Of a stretch of DNA of 64,000 bases, positions 46,097 to 53,766 are shown piece by piece. A program made the translations under genes and the position numbers. The DNA lies in assembly GCF_015291625.1 (NCBI RefSeq), contig NZ_CP030047.1, positions 9,195,050 through 9,259,049 on the forward strand, in the 5' to 3' direction. Positions within the stretch are counted from its first letter, which is position 1, and every line of letters starts with the position of its first letter. The notes beneath the pieces were generated by a model that did not search any database, had not been told where the DNA came from, and saw only the letters and a list, made by a program, of their open reading frames with translations. The stretch comes from Bradyrhizobium sp. CCBAU 53421. Its GTDB lineage: Bacteria > Pseudomonadota > Alphaproteobacteria > Rhizobiales > Xanthobacteraceae.

Positions 46097-46138
46097 ACTT
46101 TGTACTGCAAAGTATACGGGATCGCCAAGTAAACGCAA
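46097..46138 (-). promoter_or_regulatory. Promoter with palindromic operator
   Basis: On the minus strand: -35 TTGCGT (46138-46133), 16-base spacer, -10 TATACT (46116-46111). A perfect 6-5-6 palindrome, actttg-tactg-caaagt on the plus strand (46097-46113), starts within the -10. The transcript would start near 46104, 19 bases before the ATG. Confidence 0.7.
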
Positions 46139-46213
46139 GCGGCACCGCGCTGCCTGCCGCGTATGATGTTTAACGGCCGGTTGCTGCAGGGATTGCGGCA
46201 AAAGCGTGCCGCC

Positions 46214-46570
46214 TCAGACCTTCACCAGGCTGGTAAAGCCGCCATAGATCATCCGCTTGAGGTCGAACGGCATGTCGCCTTTGCCCATCGAGTCAAGGCG
46301 CGGATCGGCCATCACCTTGGCATTGATCCTGTCGCGCTGGGCGCGCGACTTGTAGGTGATCCAGGCGAACACGACGGTTTCGCCCGCCTTCAACTTCACG
46401 CTTTGCGGAAACGAGGTCAGCTTGCCCGGCTTGACGTCGTCGGCGACCCATTCGCGATAATCCAGCGCGCCGTGTTCGCGCCAGACCTTGCCGGCCATCT
46501 TCGAGAGCTTGGCATAGGCTTTGAGTTTCTTCTTCGGCACGGCGACGACGAAACCATCGACGTAAGGCAT
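46214..46570 (-). CDS. DUF1428 (YbaA-like) family protein
   Basis: 118 residues: MPYVDGFVVAVPKKKLKAYA at the start, REHGALDYREWVADDVKPGK, FAWITYKSRAQRDRINAKVM and MPFDLKRMIYGGFTSLV near the end, which is the whole DUF1428 dimeric alpha+beta barrel. Function unknown. It fills the slot just upstream of repeat R4. Confidence 0.92.
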   Translation of the reverse strand: MPYVDGFVVAVPKKKLKAYAKLSKMAGKVWREHGALDYREWVADDVKPGKLTSFPQSVKLKAGETVVFAWITYKSRAQRDRINAKVMADPRLDSMGKGDMPFDLKRMIYGGFTSLVKV

Positions 46571-46593
46571 GCGGGGTTTCCTGCGGTTCTATT

Positions 46594-46672
46594 GTCATTC
46601 CGGGGCACGCGAAGCGTGAACCCGGAATCTCGAGATCCCGGGTTCGATGCTTCGCATCGCCCCGGGGATGAC
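46594..46672. repeat. Palindromic repeat, gtcattccgggg family
   Basis: gtcattccgggg at the left pairs with ccccggggatgac at the right; the centre has ggaatctcgagatcccgg. It matches the element at 60077-60157 closely and shares its left half with 53722-53762. It lies between the DUF899 and DUF1428 genes. Confidence 0.8.
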
Positions 46673-46700
46673 GAACGCCAACGCTACGCGTCAGCGTTCG

Positions 46701-47438
46701 TCAGGAGTGACAGCAGGATGCCTGAACCGGCGCCGGTTGGTATTGGTCACGTAGCCGCACCCAATCCATCGGATAGGGCAAGCCCTCCTCGTGGCGACCG
46801 AGCGGCGTCAGGTCGAGATAGTGATAGGCCGCATTCATCATGTCGAGGCCGCGCGCGAAGGTCGAGTAAGTGTGGAACACGTCTCCCTTCTCGTCGCGGA
46901 AGAACACGCTGATGCCGGGCAGCTCGGGACCATAGAGCGGGGTCGTTCCATAATTGTATTTTGCGTCCCCGGCATCGATCTGCCCTTGCGTGAACGACAC
47001 ACCGTAATCGTAGTTGAAGTCGTTGGCGCCGGACGACACCCAGTCGAAGGTCCAGCCCATCCGCTGCCTGAAGGCCTCGAGCTTGGCCAGCGGCGCAAGC
47101 GAGATCGCCACCATCGTGGTGTCGCGTGCAGCCAGATGCGGCACCATGCGCTCGAAGCCGTCGGCCCAGAACGAGCAGCTCTTGCAGGCCGCGTCCCACT
47201 CCGGCGCGAACATCACGTGCTGCACCACGAGCTGCGGCCGGCCCTTGAAGAGATCGCCGAGCGTCACCTTGCCATCAGGTCCGTCGAACACATAGTCCTT
47301 GTCGACCTTCACCCACGGCAGCTCGCGGCGCTCTTGGCTCAGCGCCTCGCGGGCCCGGGTGAGCTCCTTCTCGCGGGCCATCAGCGTCTTGCGGGCCGCG
47401 ATCCATTCGTCGCGCGAGACGATCTTGTGCTGTTGCAT
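46701..47438 (-). CDS. DUF899 family thioredoxin-like protein
   Basis: 245 residues: HKIVSRDEWIAARKTLMARE, a thioredoxin-like core with HVMFAPEWDAACKSCSFWAD (CKSC pair), SGANDFNYDYGVSFTQ and VFHTYSTFARGLDMMNAAYH. The family often stands beside AHSA1/ArsR genes, as here; its role is unproven. Third gene of an ArsR - SRPBCC - DUF899 unit (18-base gap). Confidence 0.92.
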   Translation of the reverse strand: MQQHKIVSRDEWIAARKTLMAREKELTRAREALSQERRELPWVKVDKDYVFDGPDGKVTLGDLFKGRPQLVVQHVMFAPEWDAACKSCSFWADGFERMVPHLAARDTTMVAISLAPLAKLEAFRQRMGWTFDWVSSGANDFNYDYGVSFTQGQIDAGDAKYNYGTTPLYGPELPGISVFFRDEKGDVFHTYSTFARGLDMMNAAYHYLDLTPLGRHEEGLPYPMDWVRLRDQYQPAPVQASCCHS

Positions 47439-47456
47439 GAGATGCTCCTTTGCGGT

Positions 47457-47936
47457 TCAGGCGTCGACATACTGTGCGAGATTGCCGAGGAATTCGATCC
47501 AGCCGCGCTGGTGGTTGTCGCGCGCGGTCTCGTCGACGAACTGCGCGTGATGGAAGGTGAGCAGCGTGCCGCCGGCATCGGGCTTGATCGACACCGTCAC
47601 CTCGGACTCGCGCTCCGGCGTCGAATGCCAGGCCCAGCTGAACACCAGTCTCTCGTTCGGCACCACCTCGCGATAGACGCCGCCGACCTCGTGATATTCG
47701 CCGTTGCTGCCGGTGAACTTGATCCGGTAGCGTCCGCCGACACGGACATCGAGCTCGGCCTGCGTCGTGCCGGGCTTGACCCGGCCGGGGCCGAACCACT
47801 GCACTAGGTTTTCCGGCTCGGTCCACGCGGCGTAGACCTTTTCCGGCCGGGCACGGAGGCGCCGCGTGAGGGTGAGGCTTGGGCGCGCGGCAAGGCCGGC
47901 GTCGGCTGCGGATTTGGTTGCCGAATTGGTTGCCAT
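47457..47936 (-). CDS. SRPBCC (AHSA1-type) domain protein
   Basis: 159 residues from the ATG at 47936 (GGAGGA upstream). AHSA1 course: LTLTRRLRARPEKVYAAWTE, LVQWFGPG, VGGRYRIKF, EYHEVGGVYREVVPNERLVF and GWIEFLGNLAQYV. A hydrophobic ligand pocket is expected; function unknown. Its first 44 codons overlap the regulator gene in another frame. Confidence 0.9.
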   Translation of the reverse strand: MATNSATKSAADAGLAARPSLTLTRRLRARPEKVYAAWTEPENLVQWFGPGRVKPGTTQAELDVRVGGRYRIKFTGSNGEYHEVGGVYREVVPNERLVFSWAWHSTPERESEVTVSIKPDAGGTLLTFHHAQFVDETARDNHQRGWIEFLGNLAQYVDA

Positions 47937-48265
47937 GGGTCTTCCTCCACAAAAGCGGCAAGGCGGTCGAGATTGTCGGACCAGAATTGCGCATAGCGAT
48001 TGAGCCAGTTCATCGCCTGCTCCATTGGCCGCGCGGTGAGCCGGCAAGCCACCGTGCGTCCGGTCTTTTCGCGCGCGACCAGGCCGGCGTCCGTGAGCAC
48101 GTCGAGATGCTTCATGATCGCCGGCAACGACATCGCGAATGGCTGCGCCAGTTCGCTCACCGACAGACTTTCCTGCTCGCCGAGCCGCGCCAGCAGCGCG
48201 CGGCGGGTTGGATCGGAAAGCGCCGCAAAGGTGCGGTCCAGCGCCTCGTCTTGATACTTAACCAT
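47804..48265 (-). CDS. ArsR-family regulator with C-terminal overlap extension
   Basis: 153 residues. Winged helix: RTFAALSDPTRRALLARLGE, LSVSELAQPFAMSLPAIMKH, LDVLTDAGLVAREKTGRTVA. The usual end of this subgroup would be near FVEEDPW (residue 110), but the frame continues 44 codons into the SRPBCC gene (Pro/Arg/Ser-rich tail), giving a 133-bp overlap. The start lies within an operator and probably at the transcript's 5' end. It likely represses its own operon. Confidence 0.88.
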   Translation of the reverse strand: MVKYQDEALDRTFAALSDPTRRALLARLGEQESLSVSELAQPFAMSLPAIMKHLDVLTDAGLVAREKTGRTVACRLTARPMEQAMNWLNRYAQFWSDNLDRLAAFVEEDPWQPIRQPNPQPTPALPRAQASPSRGASVPGRKRSTPRGPSRKT

Positions 48266-48300
48266 GTGGTTTAGTATAGACGCAAACGGCGCGACGTCAA
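48255..48300 (-). promoter_or_regulatory. Promoter and ArsR operator, probably leaderless
   Basis: Minus strand: -35 TTGACG (48300-48295), 16-base spacer, -10 TATACT (48278-48273). A 22-bp imperfect palindrome (tacttaacca-tg-tggtttagta, 48255-48276) covers the -10 and the start codon. A start seven bases after the -10 would fall at 48266, next to the ATG at 48265, leaving no room for a ribosome-binding site. Confidence 0.75.
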
Positions 48301-48394
48301 GCGCCCGGCTTCACGATCGCGTCAATGCCGGGGGTACGACGTCGGATGGATGGATGATCGCGGGCAGCGCGGCAGCGCCCACGCAAGCATGCGG

Positions 48395-48694
48395 CTACTG
48401 GCGGTGATGCCGATGCCGGTGCCGATGCCCGTGGCGATACGGCGGAGGCTGCTCCGGCTCGAGCTGCGCGCGAAACAGGACGCGCGGATTTTCTCCGCAG
48501 GCAAGGTACCGTCCGGACACGCTCGCGAGGCACTGATCGTAGGTCTGATAGGCGCATTCGCCGGGATAGCCGAGGCTCGGGCCCTGCGCACACCACGGGT
48601 AGTCATAGGGATCGGCGGATGCACGATCGATGCTGGCCACGCCGGCAAGCGTCATCGTTCCCAACACCAGCACTGCCAATCGCGATGCGCGCAT
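48395..48694 (-). CDS. DUF3551 family exported protein with His-rich tail
   Basis: 99 residues from the ATG at 48694 (or 103 from 48706). Signal peptide (MRASRLAVLVLGTMTLAGVA), then the DUF3551 pattern YPWCAQG..GYPGECAYQTYDQCLASVSG..C. The end, PPYRHGHRHRHRHHRQ, is a histidine/arginine run that could bind metal. This small secreted family is expanded in Bradyrhizobium; function unknown. Confidence 0.82.
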   Translation of the reverse strand: MRASRLAVLVLGTMTLAGVASIDRASADPYDYPWCAQGPSLGYPGECAYQTYDQCLASVSGRYLACGENPRVLFRAQLEPEQPPPYRHGHRHRHRHHRQ

Positions 48695-48864
48695 GATCCC
48701 ACCCATTCAGGTTCTCAAAAGGCCGCAGTCAACCAAGCGCGGCATAGCCGGTATGGTTCCCGAAGGCCACTCTATTCCGCACCAAGGCCGGTCAACTCTT
48801 GGAGGCGGGCGAGCGGACAAGTCCGCCCTCGCGGCTGGACTCGTCCGGCGCATTCAGCGCGAGA

Positions 48865-49836
48865 CTATTCGACCTTGAGGCCGGCGAACTCGACCACCTT
48901 CTTCCACTTGTCGGTCTCGGCCTTGATGTCGTTGCCGAAAGCGTCCGGCGTCTGGATCAGCGAGTCGCCGCCGAGCTCGACCAGGCGCTTCTTCATATCG
49001 GGTTCGGCGAGAACGGCGTTGATCTCGGTGTTGAGCTTGGCGATCAATTCCTTCGGCGTGTTCTTCGGCGCGCCCATGCCGAACAGCGCGCTCGCCTCAT
49101 AGCCCTTCACGGTCTCGGCGATCGCCGGCACGTCCGGCAATTGCGAGGAGCGCTCCGTCGTGGTCACGCCGAGCGCGCGCAGCGAACCGGAACGGATGTG
49201 CTGGATGATCGACGGCATGTTGTCGAAGATCACCTGCACCTGGCCGCCGAGCATGTCGGTGATCGCAGGCGCGGCGCCACGGTACGGCACGTGCTGCATC
49301 TTGCAGCCGGTCATCGACATGAACATCTCGCCGGAGAGGTGCACCGAGGTGCCGTTGCCGGACGAGGCCATGTTCACCTTGCCCGGATTGGCCTTCACAT
49401 ACTCGATGAACTCGGCGACGTTCTTCGCCGGCACGTCCTTGTTGACGGTCATCACGTTCGGCACGCGGTTGAAGGACGCGACCGGCGCGACGTCGCGCAC
49501 GAAGTTGAACTTCAGATTGGCGTAAAGCGATGCGTTGATGTAGTTCGCCGGATTGACCAGCAGCACGGTGTAGCCGTCCGGCTCGGCATTGATCGCAGCT
49601 TCGGTGCCGATATTGTTGCCGGCGCCCGGCTTGTTCTCGATCACGAATTGCTGGCCGAGCTTCTCCGACAGCCGCTGACCGATCAGGCGCGCGATGATGT
49701 CGGTGGCGCCGCCCGGCGGATAGCCCACGATCCAGCGCACCGGCCGCGCCGGATAGTCGGCTGCGGACGCGCGGCCGATCGCGAATGTCGAAATTCCCGA
49801 CCCGATCAGGCCCAGCGCTGTGCGGCGTGAAATCAT
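48865..49836 (-). CDS. Bug-type tripartite tricarboxylate transporter substrate-binding protein
   Basis: 323 residues from the ATG at 49836. The leader MISRRTALGLIGSGISTFAI has twin arginines. The TctC/Bug fold is clear: YPARPVRWIVGYPPGGATDI, VIENKPGAGNNIGTEA, HVPYRGAAPAITDMLGGQVQ and LRALGVTTTERS. It captures a carboxylate in the periplasm. As usual for the family, no TctA/TctB genes are adjacent. A VOC gene is divergent. Confidence 0.93.
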   Translation of the reverse strand: MISRRTALGLIGSGISTFAIGRASAADYPARPVRWIVGYPPGGATDIIARLIGQRLSEKLGQQFVIENKPGAGNNIGTEAAINAEPDGYTVLLVNPANYINASLYANLKFNFVRDVAPVASFNRVPNVMTVNKDVPAKNVAEFIEYVKANPGKVNMASSGNGTSVHLSGEMFMSMTGCKMQHVPYRGAAPAITDMLGGQVQVIFDNMPSIIQHIRSGSLRALGVTTTERSSQLPDVPAIAETVKGYEASALFGMGAPKNTPKELIAKLNTEINAVLAEPDMKKRLVELGGDSLIQTPDAFGNDIKAETDKWKKVVEFAGLKVE

Positions 49837-49998
49837 GAAGTCTCTCCCAATCCCGCAGGGTTTGACCCCTGCCCGTTTCTGTTGCGTTGCAAGCGGCGCG
49901 GTTTTAACAAACAATGTCTGAAGCGGCCAGTGCGACACGTGCGACACTGACCGCGACGAAAGACTAAGCTTCAACGCTCCGGACGAAGAGGATCGATC

Positions 49999-50412
49999 AT
50001 GTCCGTCAAGGTGAATGGGCTCGACCATCTCGTGATCAACGTCACCGATGTCGTGCGCTCGGTTGCCTGGTACAGCAGGATCCTCGGCATGGAGGTGAAG
50101 GTGTTCGATCCCGGCAAGGGCAAGACACCGCGCACCTCGCTGGTGTTCGGCAACCAGAAGATCAATGTGCGGCCTCGCGACGCCGATAAGGCGGACTGGT
50201 TCACCGCCGATCATGAAGCAGCCGGCAGCGACGATCTCTGCTTTCTCACCTCGAGCACGCCTGAAGAGGTGGTCGCGCATCTGAAGGCCCATGGCATCAA
50301 GATCGAGGAAGGCCCGGTCGCCAAGCAGGGCGCGCGCGGCACGTTGCGTTCGGTCTATTGCCGCGACCCCGACGGCAGCCTGATCGAGATCTCGTCGTAT
50401 GAGCGGGACTAG
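49999..50412 (+). CDS. VOC family (glyoxalase-like) protein
   Basis: 137 residues. Two beta-alpha-beta modules: VNGLDHLVINVTDVVRSVAW (metal His) and the second ending SVYCRDPDGSLIEISSY (metal Glu). The virulence protein subfamily of VOC is the closest by memory (LVFGNQKINVRP). Metal-dependent dioxygenase, isomerase or resistance functions are all possible. Confidence 0.9.
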   Translation: MSVKVNGLDHLVINVTDVVRSVAWYSRILGMEVKVFDPGKGKTPRTSLVFGNQKINVRPRDADKADWFTADHEAAGSDDLCFLTSSTPEEVVAHLKAHGIKIEEGPVAKQGARGTLRSVYCRDPDGSLIEISSYERD

Positions 50413-50624
50413 CGTCGTCGTCGCGGGACGACGAACAGCGCGAATGCGCGACCGATCACGGGCTGCCTGAATGGGGCAATCCGTTCCGCGCGACGGAACG
50501 TGCTGCTCCGTCGCTTCAGCGCGGGATGACTTTGCAAATCCTGATTTGCTCTCGGCGCAGGCCGATGGCAGAACTGGTCCCAACCAAGATCAATCGCGGC
50601 CGGCAAGGCCGCGCGGGAGGACAC

Positions 50625-52205
50625 ATGATCCATTCACAGCCAGTGCCGGGCATCGTGGGACCGTTTGCGGGGCTCGACGTGCCATGGCTGCTCAGGATGC
50701 GCGCCGAGGTGCGCCGCGATCATCCGTTCCTGATCTGGGCGCCGTTCGATGCGCCGGCGCGGCGCTGGAGCTACGGCGAATTCCATGAGCGCGTCGGCGC
50801 GCTCGCCGCCGGCCTCGCCAAGCGAGGCATCAGGCAGGGCGACTATGTCCTGATCCATCTCGACAACTGCGTCGAGGCGATCATGTCGTGGTTCGCCTGT
50901 GTCGAGCTTGGTGCGATCGCCGTCACCACCAACACCCGCTCGGCCGCGGCCGAGATCGAATATTTTGCCGGCCATTGCGGCGCGGTCGCCGCGATCACAC
51001 AGCCGGCCTATGCCGAGCTGATATCAGCCAACTGCAAGGGGCTGCGCTGGATCGCGGTGACCTCGCATGATGCGGGGCAGGCACCGGCGTCAGCGCCGGC
51101 ACGCGGCGACAGCTTCGACGCGCTGTTCGCCGACAGCGCCGACCGGCCGCAGCGCCCAATCGATCCGCTCGCACCGTGCAGCGTGCAATATACCTCAGGC
51201 ACCACGTCGCGGCCGAAGGCGGTGCTATGGACGCATGCCAACGCGCTGTGGGGCGCCAAGATCAACGCCGCCCATCAGGACCTGCACGCCTTCGACGTGC
51301 ACCAGACTTATCTTCCGCTGTTCCACACCAACGCGCTGGCCTATTCGATGCTGGCTATCTTGTGGGTCGGCGGCACCTGTGTGATCCAGCCGCGCTTCTC
51401 GGCGAGCCGGTTCTGGCCGGTGGCGCTCGAGCACGGCTCGACCTGGACCTCGACGATCCCGTTCTGCATGAAGGCGCTGCTGGAGCACGAGGTGCCGAAG
51501 CATCACAAGTTCCGGCTCTGGGGCACCGCGGTGAACGAGCCGCCGGCATTCGGCGTGTTCGGCATCAAGATCATCGGCTGGTGGGGCATGACCGAGACCA
51601 TCACCCACGGCATCATCGGCGAGGTCGATCAGCCCAACACGCCGATGTCGATCGGCCGCGCCGCGCCGGAATACGAGATCCGCATCACCAACGATGACGG
51701 CACGCCGACCGGCGTCGGCGAGACCGGCAATCTCCTGATCAAGGGCATTCCCGGCCTGTCGCTGTTCGCCGAATATCTGCACAACGAGAAGGCGACGCGC
51801 GAGAGCTTTGACGAGCACGGCTATTTCATCACCGGTGATCGCGTCACGATGCTGGAGCGCGGCTACATCAAGTTCGGCGATCGCTCCAAGGACATGCTCA
51901 AGGTCGGCGGCGAGAACGTCGCGGCCTCCGAGATCGAGCAGGTGATCGCGGTGGTGCCGGGCGTGCGCGAGGCCGCCGTGGTGGCGAAGAAGCATCCGAT
52001 GCTGGACGAGGTGCCGGTCGTGTTCATCATCCCGCAAACCGGCGTCGCGGCGCTGCCCGCCGATCTGCTCGACAAGGTGATGACCGCATGCCGTTCCGCG
52101 CTCGCCGACTTCAAGGTGCCGCGCGAAATCCGCTTCGTTGACGAGATGCCGCGATCCACGCTGGAGAAGGTCGCGAAGGCGGAGTTGAGAAAGATGCTGG
52201 AGTGA
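50625..52205 (+). CDS. AMP-dependent acyl-CoA synthetase/ligase
   Basis: 526 residues from the ATG at 50625 (GGGAGG upstream). ANL motifs: YTSGTTSRPKAVLWTH (P-loop, A3), WWGMTETITHG (A5), YFITGDRVTMLERGYIKFGD (A7/A8) and the A10 lysine in STLEKVAKAEL. It activates a carboxylic acid via acyl-AMP to acyl-CoA. It is convergent with a P450 gene, so both may belong to degradation of a fatty or cyclic acid, but this is inference. Confidence 0.92.
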   Translation: MIHSQPVPGIVGPFAGLDVPWLLRMRAEVRRDHPFLIWAPFDAPARRWSYGEFHERVGALAAGLAKRGIRQGDYVLIHLDNCVEAIMSWFACVELGAIAVTTNTRSAAAEIEYFAGHCGAVAAITQPAYAELISANCKGLRWIAVTSHDAGQAPASAPARGDSFDALFADSADRPQRPIDPLAPCSVQYTSGTTSRPKAVLWTHANALWGAKINAAHQDLHAFDVHQTYLPLFHTNALAYSMLAILWVGGTCVIQPRFSASRFWPVALEHGSTWTSTIPFCMKALLEHEVPKHHKFRLWGTAVNEPPAFGVFGIKIIGWWGMTETITHGIIGEVDQPNTPMSIGRAAPEYEIRITNDDGTPTGVGETGNLLIKGIPGLSLFAEYLHNEKATRESFDEHGYFITGDRVTMLERGYIKFGDRSKDMLKVGGENVAASEIEQVIAVVPGVREAAVVAKKHPMLDEVPVVFIIPQTGVAALPADLLDKVMTACRSALADFKVPREIRFVDEMPRSTLEKVAKAELRKMLE

Positions 52206-52215
52206 GGTTTCCGGT

Positions 52216-52329
52216 ATTGCGAGGAGCGAAGCGACGAAGCAATCCACGCCTCCACGTGCGGCACTATGGATTGCTTCGCGGAGCCTGTCATCGGGCGCGC
52301 GTTCGCGCGCCCCGTTGGCTCGCAATGAC
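52216..52329. repeat. Palindromic repeat, attgcgaggagcg family
   Basis: Outer ends attgcgaggagcg and ggctcgcaat pair; inner parts gaagcaatcc and ggattgcttc pair, and gggcgcgcgttcgcgcgccc forms its own hairpin. It fills the convergent space between the ligase and P450 genes and may act as a two-way terminator. Confidence 0.8.
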
Positions 52330-52331
52330 GC

Positions 52332-53621
52332 TCAATTCACCTCGAACCGGATCGGCAGCTTCTTCGGGCCGTTGACGAAATAAGCCTGCGTCATCTTCAC
52401 CTCGCCGTCGAGGCTGAGCGATTTCAGGTGCGGCAGCAGCTCTTCGAACAAAATCCGCATCTCGAGCTTGGCCAGGTACTGACCGAGGCAGAGATGCGCG
52501 CCGTAGCCGAATGCGACGTGGCGGTTGGGCTTGCGGTCGCTGCGGAAGCGATCGGGCTCCTCGAACACCTCCTCGTCGCGATTGCCCGAGGCGTAGCACA
52601 GCATCAGCCAGTCGCCCTTGGCGATCTTGCGGCCGCCGAGCTCGGTATCCGCGGTGGCCGAGCGCATGAAATGCTTGACCGGCGTCATCCAGCGGATCGC
52701 CTCGTCGACCAGGCCCGGGATCAGCTCCGGGTTGGCCTTCACCTTGGCGAACTCGGCGGGGTCCCGGGCCAGCGCCCAGATCGCGCCCGCGGTCGAAGAT
52801 GAGGTGGTGTCGTGGCCCGCGGTCGCGACGATCATATAGTAACTGGTCTGATCGTGCTCCGGCATGTAGTCGCCGCCGATCTTCGCGTTGGCGATGACGG
52901 TGGCGAGATCGTCGCGCGGGTTCTGGCGACGCTCCTCGGTGATCTTGCGGAAGTAGGCCGAGAAGTCGGCGATGATCGCCTGCAACATCACGGAGACCTG
53001 TTCCGCGCTCAGCGCGTCGCGAACACGCGCGGTGTCGGGATCCTGCGGGCCGAACAGTTCCTGCGTCAGCTTGAGCATGCGCGGCTCATCCGCCTCGGGC
53101 ACGCCGAGGATCTCCATGATGACATGCAGCGGATAGCCGAGCGCGACGTCCTCGACGAAATCGCAGGCGCCGCCGCGGTCGAGCATGCGCTGCACGGTAG
53201 CGCGCGCGATCTCGCGGACGCGCCCTTCGAACTTGCCGAGATTGGCCGGCATGAACCAGCCCTGCGTCAGCGCGCGGTATTTCGGATGGTCGGGCGCGTC
53301 CATCTGCACCAGCGAGCGCACCAGATTGGGCCCGCCGGTGATCTTGCGCACCCGCTCCTCGAGCGCCCGGTTGGTCAGCGTGGTCGGCCGGTCGGCATTG
53401 TGGAACAGGTCGTTCTGCCGGCTGATCGCCTGGATATGGGCGTGCTTGGTCACCACCCAGAACGGGTCGAAGCGGTCGGGCCGCGCGATGCCGAGCGGGT
53501 TGTTGGCGCGCAGCCAGCGATAGCTGTCGTGGATGCGATCGTCGGCATAGGCGACGGGATCGACGAGGGTTTCCGCTATATTGGCGGGGATGTCGAGATC
53601 CCCGGTCGTTGCCGTCTCCAT
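52332..53621 (-). CDS. Cytochrome P450
   Basis: 429 residues from the ATG at 53621 (GAGGA upstream). I-helix AGHDTTSSSTAGAI, K-helix ExxR in DEAIRWMTPVKHFMR, and heme loop FGYGAHLCLGQYLAKLE with the thiolate Cys. Soluble class I type needing ferredoxin and reductase, neither of which is adjacent. Sequence feel is closest to the steroid/terpene-oxidising CYP families (CYP107/111/125 side), not assigned further. Confidence 0.94.
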   Translation of the reverse strand: METATTGDLDIPANIAETLVDPVAYADDRIHDSYRWLRANNPLGIARPDRFDPFWVVTKHAHIQAISRQNDLFHNADRPTTLTNRALEERVRKITGGPNLVRSLVQMDAPDHPKYRALTQGWFMPANLGKFEGRVREIARATVQRMLDRGGACDFVEDVALGYPLHVIMEILGVPEADEPRMLKLTQELFGPQDPDTARVRDALSAEQVSVMLQAIIADFSAYFRKITEERRQNPRDDLATVIANAKIGGDYMPEHDQTSYYMIVATAGHDTTSSSTAGAIWALARDPAEFAKVKANPELIPGLVDEAIRWMTPVKHFMRSATADTELGGRKIAKGDWLMLCYASGNRDEEVFEEPDRFRSDRKPNRHVAFGYGAHLCLGQYLAKLEMRILFEELLPHLKSLSLDGEVKMTQAYFVNGPKKLPIRFEVN

Positions 53622-53721
53622 GATCGTCCTCACCCGCCGAAGCATCGGTCATGCCGATGATCGCCGGAATCTAGGCGGGGTCAAGGACGAGGACTTGCGT
53701 TGATTGGCTAGGGCAGACTAG

Positions 53722-53762
53722 GTCATTCCGGGGATGGTCCGAAGGACCAGACCCGGAATGAC
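53722..53762. repeat. Short palindrome, gtcattccgggg family
   Basis: gtcattccgggg - tggtccgaaggacca - cccggaatgac, a 41-base form with the same ends as the elements at 46594 and 60077. It lies just behind the HD-GYP gene stop. Confidence 0.75.
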
Positions 53763-53766
53763 CTGC

